Of a stretch of 54,506 nucleotides of DNA, positions 1 through 7,229 are shown piece by piece. Made by a program: the position numbers and the translations under genes. The stretch is from an uncultured Spirochaetales bacterium. Lineage in GTDB: Bacteria > Spirochaetota > Spirochaetia > Sphaerochaetales > Sphaerochaetaceae. The notes under the pieces were generated by a model. The model worked only from the letters and a program-made list of their open reading frames with translations. It was not told where the DNA came from and ran no database searches. Where the stretch lies: NCBI GenBank assembly GCA_949289305.1, contig CASENB010000022.1:1-54506 (forward strand), in the 5' to 3' direction. Each line of letters begins with the position of its first letter. The first letter of the stretch is position 1.

Positions 1-140
1 AACAGGGTATGTAGCCGCTTGAGCGGCAGCCTGAAGAAGAGGGGCGGAAGGCGGTCGCATTCAGGGCGCGTACCAGCGCTTGCCGGTAGCATGCCCTTAT
101 AGGGCTAGTCCAAACCACCAGCTCGGCTGGTGGTCATGAT
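1..140. other. GC-rich hairpin-rich segment, possible mobile-element end
   Basis: This 140-base segment is much richer in G and C than the neighbouring genes. It holds three clean hairpins: 14-27 (GCCGC/GCGGC), 93-105 (GCCCTTATAGGGC) and 114-134 (ACCACCAGC, loop TCG, GCTGGTGGT). No long reading frame is convincing. Strong hairpins close to a boundary are typical of IS200/IS605 ends and of the RNA encoded at the 3' side of tnpB genes, but I cannot see the rest of any element. The last hairpin lies 12 bases beyond the stop codon of the minus-strand gene that follows, so it may also serve as its 3' end, although there is no U-tract. Confidence 0.35.
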
Positions 141-145
141 TTGTA

Positions 146-1573
146 TTATGCAACAGCAAGATATAATAAATAAAATGGATATAAAATGATCTCGAAAAAG
201 CCTATGTCTGTCATCTCCATAAGAAGGGCATGTCGCATAATGAAAAATGTAAGAACTACAATTGCCTGTACGGATATGAATCTGAATATCGTCTTTTTCA
301 GAAGGATCCATGAATGATCTACCGCTTTATCTATAAATCTCTTTTCTCCTGCTTCTCCGAGTAAGGATGATAGGAAGTCAAGCGTCTTTTCTGTTATAAT
401 AATTGATTTTATATTTAAACTTCTTATATAAGATGCAAGGCCTCTTTTAATGTCTTTTTCCTTCAATATTGTTTTAATTAGTGGTATCGTATGCCTGTTT
501 CGTACCATTTTTACAAAACGATATATTGCAAGAGAGAGGGATGCAAGCAGAAGGGCAGAACTTAAAATTGCGCTTGGAACTGCTCCGAATATAGGGAAGA
601 AGGAAAATAGTATTGCAAAAAGATATATGAGCAGATTTATGAGTGATGAAGAGAGTCTTTTATAGTGATATTGATCTAAAAAATTCTTTACAGCCCATTC
701 TATTGTGATATCTGCTTTACCAAGTGCAAAATCTTGTGCTTTCCTTACATTTCTTTTGATAAACGATTCTGCTACGGGAGCAACTGTTGCAGAGAGTATA
801 TAATAAGCTTTGTTTATTATAAAAAGATCGTCGATTAATCCTGCAACAGGAATCGAATCTGGAATGACATCTATGGGTAAAATAAGATAGAGAAGGGCGC
901 CAATTATGATAATCTTATTTTTAGCGCTCACGTTTTTTTTGTAATACGACCAAAGATATTGCACTTTATCCCATACTGCTGCTATAGGGCCCTTGTTCAT
1001 AGAATCGAGATTATTATCAATTCTTTTTATATCATCTTCATTTGCATCTTCTCCAAGCTTTTTGGAAAACTCGAAAATTCTTTTCTTTCTTTCTTCACCT
1101 AAATCGCTTTCGCTTTGAATCATAGAGACGCTTAAATCTTCTTCTCTTAGTCCGACAAGCTCATCATATTTATTAAGCAGATCTTCAGGAACTTGCTTTC
1201 TAATCTCAAGTTTCTTCTCTTTCGTATTGCTTTTTATTCCATTGAATATGAATGTCGCTATGCTTGTTATTACTGCAGCATCATCTATTAATCCAGCTCC
1301 CGGCACTATATCTGGAACGACATCTATAGGGGTTACAAGGTAGATTACCCCTATGCTTGCTAATAGAACAGCTTGACGCCCCCAGAGGCCCGGATGCTTT
1401 GCAATATGAAAAAGCAGTCTTACCGTATCCCAAATTGAAGAGAGTTTAGATTTATATTTTGAATCTGCTTTTTCTTCTGCATCCGTTATATCTTGTTCGC
1501 TATAGTTCTTTTTTGCAAGGTTTTTTAAAAATGAAACTATTTTAGGATCTAGCTTATCTTTGATTTCTTCCAT
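146..1573 (-). CDS. Tandem DUF1232 (YkvA-like) membrane protein
   Basis: 475 residues. Two DUF1232 modules are visible, each with the signature of a hydrophobic stretch followed by PIDVxPD and an xAGLIDD motif: about residues 65-105 (TPIDVVPDIVPGAGLIDD) and about 220-255 (LPIDVIPDSIPVAGLIDD). The C-terminal third is a further hydrophobic region with several probable membrane segments. DUF1232 has no agreed biochemical role. The gene is last in a four-gene minus-strand operon, 4 bases after a small membrane-protein gene and downstream of a single-domain DUF1232 paralogue, so it probably arose by domain duplication. Family assignment is firm; function is unknown. Confidence 0.85.
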   Translation of the reverse strand: MEEIKDKLDPKIVSFLKNLAKKNYSEQDITDAEEKADSKYKSKLSSIWDTVRLLFHIAKHPGLWGRQAVLLASIGVIYLVTPIDVVPDIVPGAGLIDDAAVITSIATFIFNGIKSNTKEKKLEIRKQVPEDLLNKYDELVGLREEDLSVSMIQSESDLGEERKKRIFEFSKKLGEDANEDDIKRIDNNLDSMNKGPIAAVWDKVQYLWSYYKKNVSAKNKIIIIGALLYLILPIDVIPDSIPVAGLIDDLFIINKAYYILSATVAPVAESFIKRNVRKAQDFALGKADITIEWAVKNFLDQYHYKRLSSSLINLLIYLFAILFSFFPIFGAVPSAILSSALLLASLSLAIYRFVKMVRNRHTIPLIKTILKEKDIKRGLASYIRSLNIKSIIITEKTLDFLSSLLGEAGEKRFIDKAVDHSWILLKKTIFRFISVQAIVVLTFFIMRHALLMEMTDIGFFEIILYPFYLLYLAVA

Positions 1574-1577
1574 AGTT

Positions 1578-2105
1578 TTATTTTATCAGCATAGAGCAGA
1601 AATTTGTTCTAAATATAGTGTCAATAGAAAGAAAAACAGGATAGAAAATCAAAGAGAGTTTAGATATCTCAACATTTTTAAGTCTTGTTTTGCTTAAAAT
1701 GAACAAATCCAAAATGAAGACGGCAATAGCGATAACCAGAAGTAATGCGAATATCGGTATCCAGCTTATAGCTTCTCTTTTTGCGCTGTTTATTGCGATC
1801 ATCTTATACATTCCATATGCTTTTTTAGCATATCTTCTTCTTCCTCTCAGCATTGAAAAGAGTTTTAATGCATATTTGAATATGAAGACGACAAGAATAA
1901 TAAACGGTATCAGCATAAGAATTGCTGACGCTATATCCAAAGCGATAAAAGATGGAATGTAGAGTAGCGTTGCAATGAAATAAGCCACAGTTGAACAGAC
2001 TAAATATATGCTGTAATTGCCAAAGACATGTGACATTACAAATCTTGTTCCCTGTTCTGAGACTATATCTGTAGCTACTGCGCCAATAAATCTGAATATT
2101 CCCAT
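1578..2105 (-). CDS. Small polytopic membrane protein, unknown function
   Basis: 175 residues with about four hydrophobic segments (roughly 28-50, 52-75, 112-135 and 145-162) separated by a basic stretch (RGRRRYAKK, about residues 87-95). I do not recognise a family. The start is supported by AGGAAAGGG 5-6 bases upstream. It sits between two DUF1232 genes (12 bases after one, 4 bases before the other), so it is probably co-expressed and may work in the same membrane process. Confidence 0.7.
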   Translation of the reverse strand: MGIFRFIGAVATDIVSEQGTRFVMSHVFGNYSIYLVCSTVAYFIATLLYIPSFIALDIASAILMLIPFIILVVFIFKYALKLFSMLRGRRRYAKKAYGMYKMIAINSAKREAISWIPIFALLLVIAIAVFILDLFILSKTRLKNVEISKLSLIFYPVFLSIDTIFRTNFCSMLIK

Positions 2106-2117
2106 GTTATCCCTTTC

Positions 2118-2534
2118 CTACATCTGAGAATCGAAGAAATCTTTTAAATCATCTGGAAGTTCTTCCCTGATCTTGCTCTTCTTTTCTGACGAGAATGATT
2201 TCATCGCGCCTAATAGGGATGCGATTGCGGCTCCAATAGCGGCTGCGTCATCTGTTAGTCCTGCAACAGGTATTAAGTCAGGAATCACGTCTATAGGCAG
2301 AACAAGGTACATAACGGCGGCGACAGCAATTGCTATATACTTTTTATCCCATAGGCTTGGATGCCTTATTACGTAAAATAGCATTCTGACTTTATTCCAG
2401 ACGTCACTTGAAAGCTTCTTTTTGTATTTCTGGTTTGCAGTCTGTTCTGCATTGTTGATATCTTCTTTCGTGTACTCTTTCGATTGGAAATCATTTAACA
2501 TTTCCTCTTGTTTTTTCATTTGATCTTTGTCCAT
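2118..2534 (-). CDS. DUF1232 domain protein (YkvA-like)
   Basis: 138 residues. A charged N-terminal region resembling that of the larger paralogue at 146-1573 (both contain a YTKEDI/YSEQDI-like stretch followed by AExxAxxKYKxKLSS) is followed by one DUF1232 module with LPIDVIPDLIPVAGLTDDAAA at about residues 80-100. The end is acidic and hydrophilic. It follows the WYL regulator by 9 bases in the same operon. Family assignment is firm from the PIDVIPD signature; the biochemical role of the family is not established. Confidence 0.85.
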   Translation of the reverse strand: MDKDQMKKQEEMLNDFQSKEYTKEDINNAEQTANQKYKKKLSSDVWNKVRMLFYVIRHPSLWDKKYIAIAVAAVMYLVLPIDVIPDLIPVAGLTDDAAAIGAAIASLLGAMKSFSSEKKSKIREELPDDLKDFFDSQM

Positions 2535-2543
2535 AGTATCTCC

Positions 2544-3512
2544 TTACTTATATAATTTCAGAGCTTCTTCGTGCTCTGCTTTAACCCAGCCTGCAATCTC
2601 TTCTGGCTCAAGTACTAAACAGTCCTTTCCAAGAGAAAGAGCCCAGCTTTTGAATGCAAAAGGATCTGATATGCTCAGGCTGATGATTATCGAACCATCA
2701 TCGCATTCCGTTATTTTTGTTCCATCTGGCCATTTTTTCTCTTTTTCGAAAAATGCTTGCTTATTGAATATTTGAACAGTTGCCTTTTTCTTTTCTGCAG
2801 TTGAGACCCCAAAAGGATCGTTAAGAGCATCTTCTGCTTTAATATCATTTGGCAGGATATAATGTTCGTCGTATTTTAATGTGGCGTTTATTATTCTTGA
2901 AAATGCGTAGCTGGTTGCCCCCTTGTGCTTTTCTTCATATGCGTACACGTAGAGATTCCCATTTCTCATATAAAGGCATACAGGCCATAATTGATGGCTT
3001 TTTTCATGATCGCTGAATGCGCCTTTATATTCGACTTCTAGCACTGTCTTCGTCTCAATGGATGTGAATATCGTATCTAAGTAGGGTAGGCTGGCATCAT
3101 CTATATTTTGGGTAAGCTCCTTTTTCGAATAGATTATGTTATTATCAGATGACAGCATTCCTGCACTTTCAAACTTTCTTTTTAGCGTTTCGATCGGCGT
3201 TCTTAAAAGGCTGTTTTTTAAAGTGCTTCCAAGCAGCAAAGAGAGCGCAAGACGTTCGTTGTCGCTTAATGACAGGATCAGTCTTATTGAGTCGTAAATG
3301 CTTTCCGTGTCCTCCGCTTTTAGACGATAGAATACGTTATTCCCTTCTTTTTTCTCCTCCAGAGGGATGATTCCAGATAGTTCATTAAGAACTCTGCATG
3401 CACTGGCCTTGCTTATCGCAAGCATATTCTGTAAGTCCTTCCTTGTAAAGAAAAGATCAGGATGCCTTATGAATATGAATGCCGCCTTGTCTATTGTCTC
3501 TTTAGAAACCAT
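2544..3512 (-). CDS. WYL-domain HTH transcriptional regulator
   Basis: 322 residues from the start I prefer. An N-terminal winged helix (about residues 1-60, including MLAISKASACRVLNEL as recognition region) is followed by a WYL-type ligand-sensing domain (about 125-210: LEVEYKGAF, then QLWPVCLYMRNGNLYVYAYE) and a C-terminal extension ending in a GWVKAEHEEALKLY motif typical of the family. A longer frame begins at 3542, but AGAGGAGA lies just upstream of the ATG at 3512 and nothing comparable precedes the longer start. It is the first gene of the DUF1232 operon, so it is the likely regulator of that operon. WYL regulators usually bind nucleotides or other small ligands; the ligand here is unknown. 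Confidence 0.82.
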   Translation of the reverse strand: MVSKETIDKAAFIFIRHPDLFFTRKDLQNMLAISKASACRVLNELSGIIPLEEKKEGNNVFYRLKAEDTESIYDSIRLILSLSDNERLALSLLLGSTLKNSLLRTPIETLKRKFESAGMLSSDNNIIYSKKELTQNIDDASLPYLDTIFTSIETKTVLEVEYKGAFSDHEKSHQLWPVCLYMRNGNLYVYAYEEKHKGATSYAFSRIINATLKYDEHYILPNDIKAEDALNDPFGVSTAEKKKATVQIFNKQAFFEKEKKWPDGTKITECDDGSIIISLSISDPFAFKSWALSLGKDCLVLEPEEIAGWVKAEHEEALKLYK

Positions 3513-3544
3513 AAGAATCTCCTCTATAATAATACTATACAAGA

Positions 3545-3561
3545 GTCTCAGAATTTGAGAC
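3545..3561. promoter_or_regulatory. Palindrome upstream of the WYL gene, candidate operator
   Basis: GTCTCAGAATTTGAGAC is an inverted repeat with perfect 6-base arms and a 5-base centre. It ends 33 bases before the preferred start of the WYL regulator, and a TATAGT/TATTAT-like -10 region lies between the palindrome and the gene. The position suits autoregulation of the four-gene operon. That is inference; no homologous site is known to me. Confidence 0.45.
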
Positions 3562-3609
3562 GAAAAAAAGTTTAAATAAGGTATTGCAAAAGTTAGTGTA
3601 TTCTAATAT

Positions 3610-3728
3610 TATAATGTTAGCTTAAGCAAACATATATCTCCCTCTTTTTTAGTTCCTAAAGCTTAAGCTATATTGTGGTACGAACTCCTTTGTAAGCCAT
3701 TAGATATTCGTGCCACAATTTTTTTTGA
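3610..3728 (+). ncRNA. Candidate small RNA with strong intrinsic terminator
   Basis: A near-perfect 13-bp stem (3672-3684 with 3707-3719, ATTGTGG plus ACGAA, one G-U pair) with a 22-base loop is followed at once by a run of T, which is an excellent rho-independent terminator on the plus strand. No plus-strand gene lies upstream. A TATAAT stands at 3610-3615, although the only TTGCAA-like -35 (3584) is 20 bases away. AGCTTAAGC occurs at both ends of the proposed RNA (about 3617 and 3660). The terminator is well supported; the transcript start is weak. Confidence 0.4.
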
Positions 3729-3833
3729 GTCTTGAAAAGATTTATCTAGGTGAAAATCTATTCTTCTTCTATCTACATATTCGCTGTTTTACACGAAGAA
3801 AATTTTAGATCCAAAATCTTTTGTGCTGTCTCC

Positions 3834-3944
3834 TATAATATTTGTATAGAAAGAGGTACTGCCGATGAACGGTAGCCTCGCAAGATTTAGAATGAAAACC
3901 GTCCTAGCTTATCTTGGCAAAAGCTTATGGGCGGTTTATCTTTT
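3834..3944 (+). ncRNA. Candidate antisense-type RNA, relative of the 11967 RNA
   Basis: TATAAT at 3834-3839 would start an RNA near 3846. Its first part, AAAGAGGTACTGCCGAT, resembles the start of the RNA at 11967-12077 (AAAGAGAAGCACTGCCGAT). It forms the hairpin CTGCCG/CGGTAG (3859-3875) and ends with an AAACCG...CGGTTT stem (3896-3937) followed by ATCTTTT. On the minus strand the 5' hairpin extends to GAGG/CCTC and would itself be a terminator, as at 11971-12001. A 47-codon minus-strand frame containing LLLLVYFLQYF lies just beyond it (3957-4100), but no ribosome binding site supports it. The -35 is weak. I regard this as a second, perhaps degenerate, copy of the locus. Confidence 0.4.
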
Positions 3945-4057
3945 AAATGCAGTTATTAATAATTCAAAACAATATTCGGGTTCTTTGCGAAATACTGTAA
4001 AAAATACACTAATAATAAAAGTCCTCTAATGATATCTTTTAAATATTGGTGTGATGA

Positions 4058-4086
4058 GGCATACGTGCTGATTAGCAGAGTATGCC
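4058..4086. other. Strong hairpin in the gap before 4117
   Basis: GGCATAC, one unpaired base, TGCT, four-base loop, AGCA, two unpaired bases, GTATGCC: an 11-bp imperfect stem. It lies about 30 bases beyond the stop of the minus-strand gene at 4117 and has no T-tract on either strand. It could be a processing or stability element at the 3' end of the ankyrin operon mRNA. The rest of the 3563-4116 gap holds only the candidate RNAs described separately. Confidence 0.4.
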
Positions 4087-4116
4087 TGAAGATTGTCATG
4101 AAGTGAAAGGTTTTTC

Positions 4117-4917
4117 TTAAAGAACCCTTTCTGCTTTTATTGTCTCAGACCGACCGCTATCCTCGGTTATTGTAAATAGTAAATTATCTGAATTGCCATC
4201 CAAAGCAAAAGTATATGTAATATATGGTTTATAACTATGTTCATAATAAGCAATATTAAAAGAATTATATGTTGATGAAAAGCGTAGTGAAGGTAGTTCG
4301 TTTATATTTGAAATGCTAGATGACTTAGAATAAGAATTTAAATCAGTAAGTTCTGAAAAGAAAGATTTATCGCCAATAATTATATCATCCTTTGTAATCA
4401 CAAAATATATAGATTCGTCCTCAAAGTACCATACGCCATGTAAAGATTTTGGAATCTTTGTTTCTATGTTAATATCTTTAATATTATAGCCGCTAAGTGA
4501 AGTAGCGATTTCTACATTGCAAATCCTTTCAGATATGTTATATGGAATCGAATCGTCAAATGTCTTGACTTGTCTATAAATCTTTCTTTTTTCGTTTAAG
4601 AATACAGAAAAATTGAAAGGAATACGAGTGAAATGTATGGCGTTTCCGCATTCATCAAGATATTTTATAACGATCAAATCTTTAAGGTATGAAAAATTGG
4701 TAGAATTATTTGTACCTTCTTTATAAGTTGAGTCAGTCCAAGAATAGTCAATATTAATAAAGGCAACATTATCTTGAACTTTGACAGCAGAATGTAATGT
4801 GCATCCATATTCTTCTATGCATGTTTCGCTTTCATAATACCTTTCCTCTGATGCAAAAAGAGGCATTATTATCAAAATAAGAAATAAAATAAGGATAGTT
4901 TTTTTTAATTTATACAT
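4117..4917 (-). CDS. Exported protein of unknown function
   Basis: 266 residues with an N-terminal signal peptide (basic MYKLKK, hydrophobic core to about residue 20, LFAS cleavage-like site). The mature part is beta-rich in appearance and carries a motif LHGVWYFEDESIYFVITKDD (about 158-177) that matches LYGFWNFNGTRLFITDT in the preceding gene, so the two are paralogues. I recognise no database family. It is the last gene of a three-gene minus-strand operon and overlaps the previous gene by 8 bases. Its lower GC than the transporter genes hints at accessory origin. Confidence 0.7.
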   Translation of the reverse strand: MYKLKKTILILFLILIIMPLFASEERYYESETCIEEYGCTLHSAVKVQDNVAFINIDYSWTDSTYKEGTNNSTNFSYLKDLIVIKYLDECGNAIHFTRIPFNFSVFLNEKRKIYRQVKTFDDSIPYNISERICNVEIATSLSGYNIKDINIETKIPKSLHGVWYFEDESIYFVITKDDIIIGDKSFFSELTDLNSYSKSSSISNINELPSLRFSSTYNSFNIAYYEHSYKPYITYTFALDGNSDNLLFTITEDSGRSETIKAERVL

Positions 4918-5680
4918 AAGCCCTCTCTAGTTTAGCAAATAACTTTCCGTCAAAATAAACATCAACGAGATTTTTATTCTCAGTCCGTGCTAAAACAAAA
5001 GACAGTATTTCTCTTGTTGTCCTGTCGTAAATGTAGACGATGAAAATATCTTTGTTAGAATAGAATGATCGTATTTCTAATGGATTAACATCATTATTTT
5101 TGTTTTGAGCACGAATGCCCATCTTAATGTTCCCAACTTTTAGTATGGTATCTGTTATAAATAGTCTAGTACCGTTAAAATTCCAGAAGCCATATAAAAA
5201 TGGAGGAATAGAGTAGAGCTGTTTGTCCTCTTCTATTTTATCTTGATGGTTTTTCATCTCCTCCATTTGAAATAAATAGGGAATAGATACTTCAATATTA
5301 GCGATTGAACCAGGAAAAGTTCTAATACTGTTAAAAGAACCAGCATGCTGGTAATAATTTGTTTCATTGTAAAATATTTCTACCCCATCTTGATAACTCA
5401 TATCTCTTGTTGATAGTCCATATGAACTATAGGAAAAACCATCTTCATCTAACAAGTAAATATATATGAAGAATGAATCATCGATGAACTCATAAGAATC
5501 GCAATGGAGAATTACGCTTGTTTTTATAGTTTGAGAAATGTCATCCATAACGACTGTCGCATCTATATGTGTGTTTAAAGTATCAAGATCGTAGCTTTTA
5601 GTAAATTCTTTAATAAATGCTGAGTGAAGCGGCAACAATAAACATAAAAGCAATATAATAGAAGTAATTAATTTTCTCAT
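4910..5680 (-). CDS. Exported protein, paralogue of the 4117 product
   Basis: 256 residues. A signal peptide (MRKL, leucine-rich core, LHSAF, about 1-21) precedes a polar mature protein with no transmembrane segment. Shared layout and the FLYGFWNF/LHGVWYF motif with the next gene indicate a tandem duplication. AGGAG lies 6-7 bases before the ATG. It begins 1 base after the ankyrin gene ends, so it is translationally close to it. No function can be assigned from sequence; a secreted partner or a domain of the calycin/lipocalin kind would fit the beta-rich look, but this is only a guess. Confidence 0.7.
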   Translation of the reverse strand: MRKLITSIILLLCLLLPLHSAFIKEFTKSYDLDTLNTHIDATVVMDDISQTIKTSVILHCDSYEFIDDSFFIYIYLLDEDGFSYSSYGLSTRDMSYQDGVEIFYNETNYYQHAGSFNSIRTFPGSIANIEVSIPYLFQMEEMKNHQDKIEEDKQLYSIPPFLYGFWNFNGTRLFITDTILKVGNIKMGIRAQNKNNDVNPLEIRSFYSNKDIFIVYIYDRTTREILSFVLARTENKNLVDVYFDGKLFAKLERAYV

Positions 5681-5681
5681 A

Positions 5682-7064
5682 CTAGACTCCTAAAAACGAG
5701 AGGTAAAAACGAAGAATATCAAAATCAATAGAAGATGCTTTGGGTATTTCTTTTGAAATACGATCTACTACATTCTCAAAATCTCCTCCGTGATGATGCA
5801 ACATTGCAAGAATGGGCAAATCTTTAGTTTCTAGATCTATGCACATGCGTTTAAGCACTATGCTTAATGGTGATTCTTGATTATCGTTTAGCTTATTAGC
5901 ATCAGCTCCTGCATCAAGCAAGTAGTGTATATGATATGACATATCATCTTTATTTAAAGCAAGATGAAGTAACGTATTTCCTTCTTCATCTATTTCTGTA
6001 TTAAAGTCATAATTCATCGCTATTAGAAGTGATATTGTTTCTTCTGTATGCAAATTATTTTTATCGATCTCAGTTGCTAAAATATATGCAACGTGTTTTA
6101 AAAGAGCGTCTTTATTCTCTTTTGTTAAATATGAAGCAAATCTAGGAATGTAAATATAATTAATGCGATAACCTTGATCAAAAAAAGTAAAGACATATTC
6201 TGGAATATTTCCATCGTCCGTTACTTCATTTAAAAAGACTGCTGCTAAATCAAATTTAAAACCTCTTAGCGCTTCAGTAATCAAATATTTACTGAATTTG
6301 ATTAGCTCTTCTCCTGCACCAGATTCAATTAAAAATTCAGCAACCTTAGCGTTACTTGCATAAAACAGTGCCGTTCTCCCTTCAATACTTTCCTTTACGT
6401 CGTATCCTAATGAGAGAATATATTCGCACATCTCAACTGATCCGCTTTCTGCTGCAAGCATTAAAAGATTTCTAGTATAGCCGTTGTCTGAGTATAATGT
6501 TTCATGAATGTCTGCTCCAAGGTTAATTAGAAGTTTTGCATTGTCAAGCATTCCGTTTTTTACAGCTTCTGCAAGATAAAAAGAACCTCCGCCTTTTCTA
6601 TTATTTATAGAAGGAACGTTAGAAGCTATCAATTCAACTATAGCAGTATTACTCGAGAAACTTGCCGCATCTGATAACAGTTGTCTTTTGTCTTCTTTGT
6701 CTTCATAATAAGGAAGTAATGTTTGTACGCTGTCAAGTGTTGCGTAATCAAGCTTTAAAGCCATATTAAGTACTAGCGTTCTATTATTAACATGAGCACC
6801 ATTTTCAATTAGGACATTAAGTACTTTTTTATCAGGATTTGCTGTTGCATATACGCTGATAGGAATTTTATCAAAAGAAAATAGTCTTCCGTTTCTTCCT
6901 CTTACAGCTGTAGAATATCTTAAGCTGATATTTGGATCTAAGCCATTATCAATGGCACTTTGCATTTCCTCTGCAGTACATGTGAAAGCAAAATCTATTG
7001 GAGTTCCTGCAACTAATAATAAAGGAACAAATAAGAATAACATGATGAGTAAAGTTTTATTCAT
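5682..7064 (-). CDS. Exported ankyrin-repeat protein
   Basis: 460 residues: signal peptide (MNKTLLIMLFLFVPLLLVAG, 1-20) then ankyrin-type repeats across the whole mature protein. Recognisable units include NAKLLINLGADIHETL and LLMLAAESGSVEMCEYILSLG near 175-225, GRTALFYASNAKVAEFLIESGA near 228-250, and GNTLLHLALNKDD...YLLDAGADANKL near 365-395. Ankyrin repeats bind proteins; with a signal peptide this one should act outside the cytoplasm. No ribosome binding site is obvious before the ATG; the upstream sequence is AT-rich with an ATGAG/CTCAT inverted repeat. It leads the operon with the two small exported paralogues, which may be its partners. Confidence 0.8.
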   Translation of the reverse strand: MNKTLLIMLFLFVPLLLVAGTPIDFAFTCTAEEMQSAIDNGLDPNISLRYSTAVRGRNGRLFSFDKIPISVYATANPDKKVLNVLIENGAHVNNRTLVLNMALKLDYATLDSVQTLLPYYEDKEDKRQLLSDAASFSSNTAIVELIASNVPSINNRKGGGSFYLAEAVKNGMLDNAKLLINLGADIHETLYSDNGYTRNLLMLAAESGSVEMCEYILSLGYDVKESIEGRTALFYASNAKVAEFLIESGAGEELIKFSKYLITEALRGFKFDLAAVFLNEVTDDGNIPEYVFTFFDQGYRINYIYIPRFASYLTKENKDALLKHVAYILATEIDKNNLHTEETISLLIAMNYDFNTEIDEEGNTLLHLALNKDDMSYHIHYLLDAGADANKLNDNQESPLSIVLKRMCIDLETKDLPILAMLHHHGGDFENVVDRISKEIPKASSIDFDILRFYLSFLGV

Positions 7065-7203
7065 ATTTTATTTTAACATGAGAAATTACTCATATAAAGC
7101 AAATATGTATTTAAGTTTTAAATCACAAAATAATAGATAATACTTTTTTTGAATAAAAATTTCGGCATTAAAAATACAGTCGTATTGTTCATACTATGGT
7201 ATG

Positions 7204-7229
7204 AAAAAAGGCCTCATGAGAGACCTTTT
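7204..7229 (-). terminator. Terminator of the MATE gene
   Basis: On the minus strand AAAAGGTCTC, a short loop, then AGGCCTTTTTT form a stem ending in a U-tract. The hairpin starts at the stop codon of the MATE gene. Confidence 0.75.

Noticed and set aside
3864..4029. Plus-strand frame of about 55 codons beginning at the ATG of the 3834 RNA
   Set aside because: GAGG lies 9 bases before the ATG, but the frame overlaps the predicted RNA hairpins and terminator and shows no recognisable or hydrophobic-peptide character. A non-coding RNA explains the signals better.
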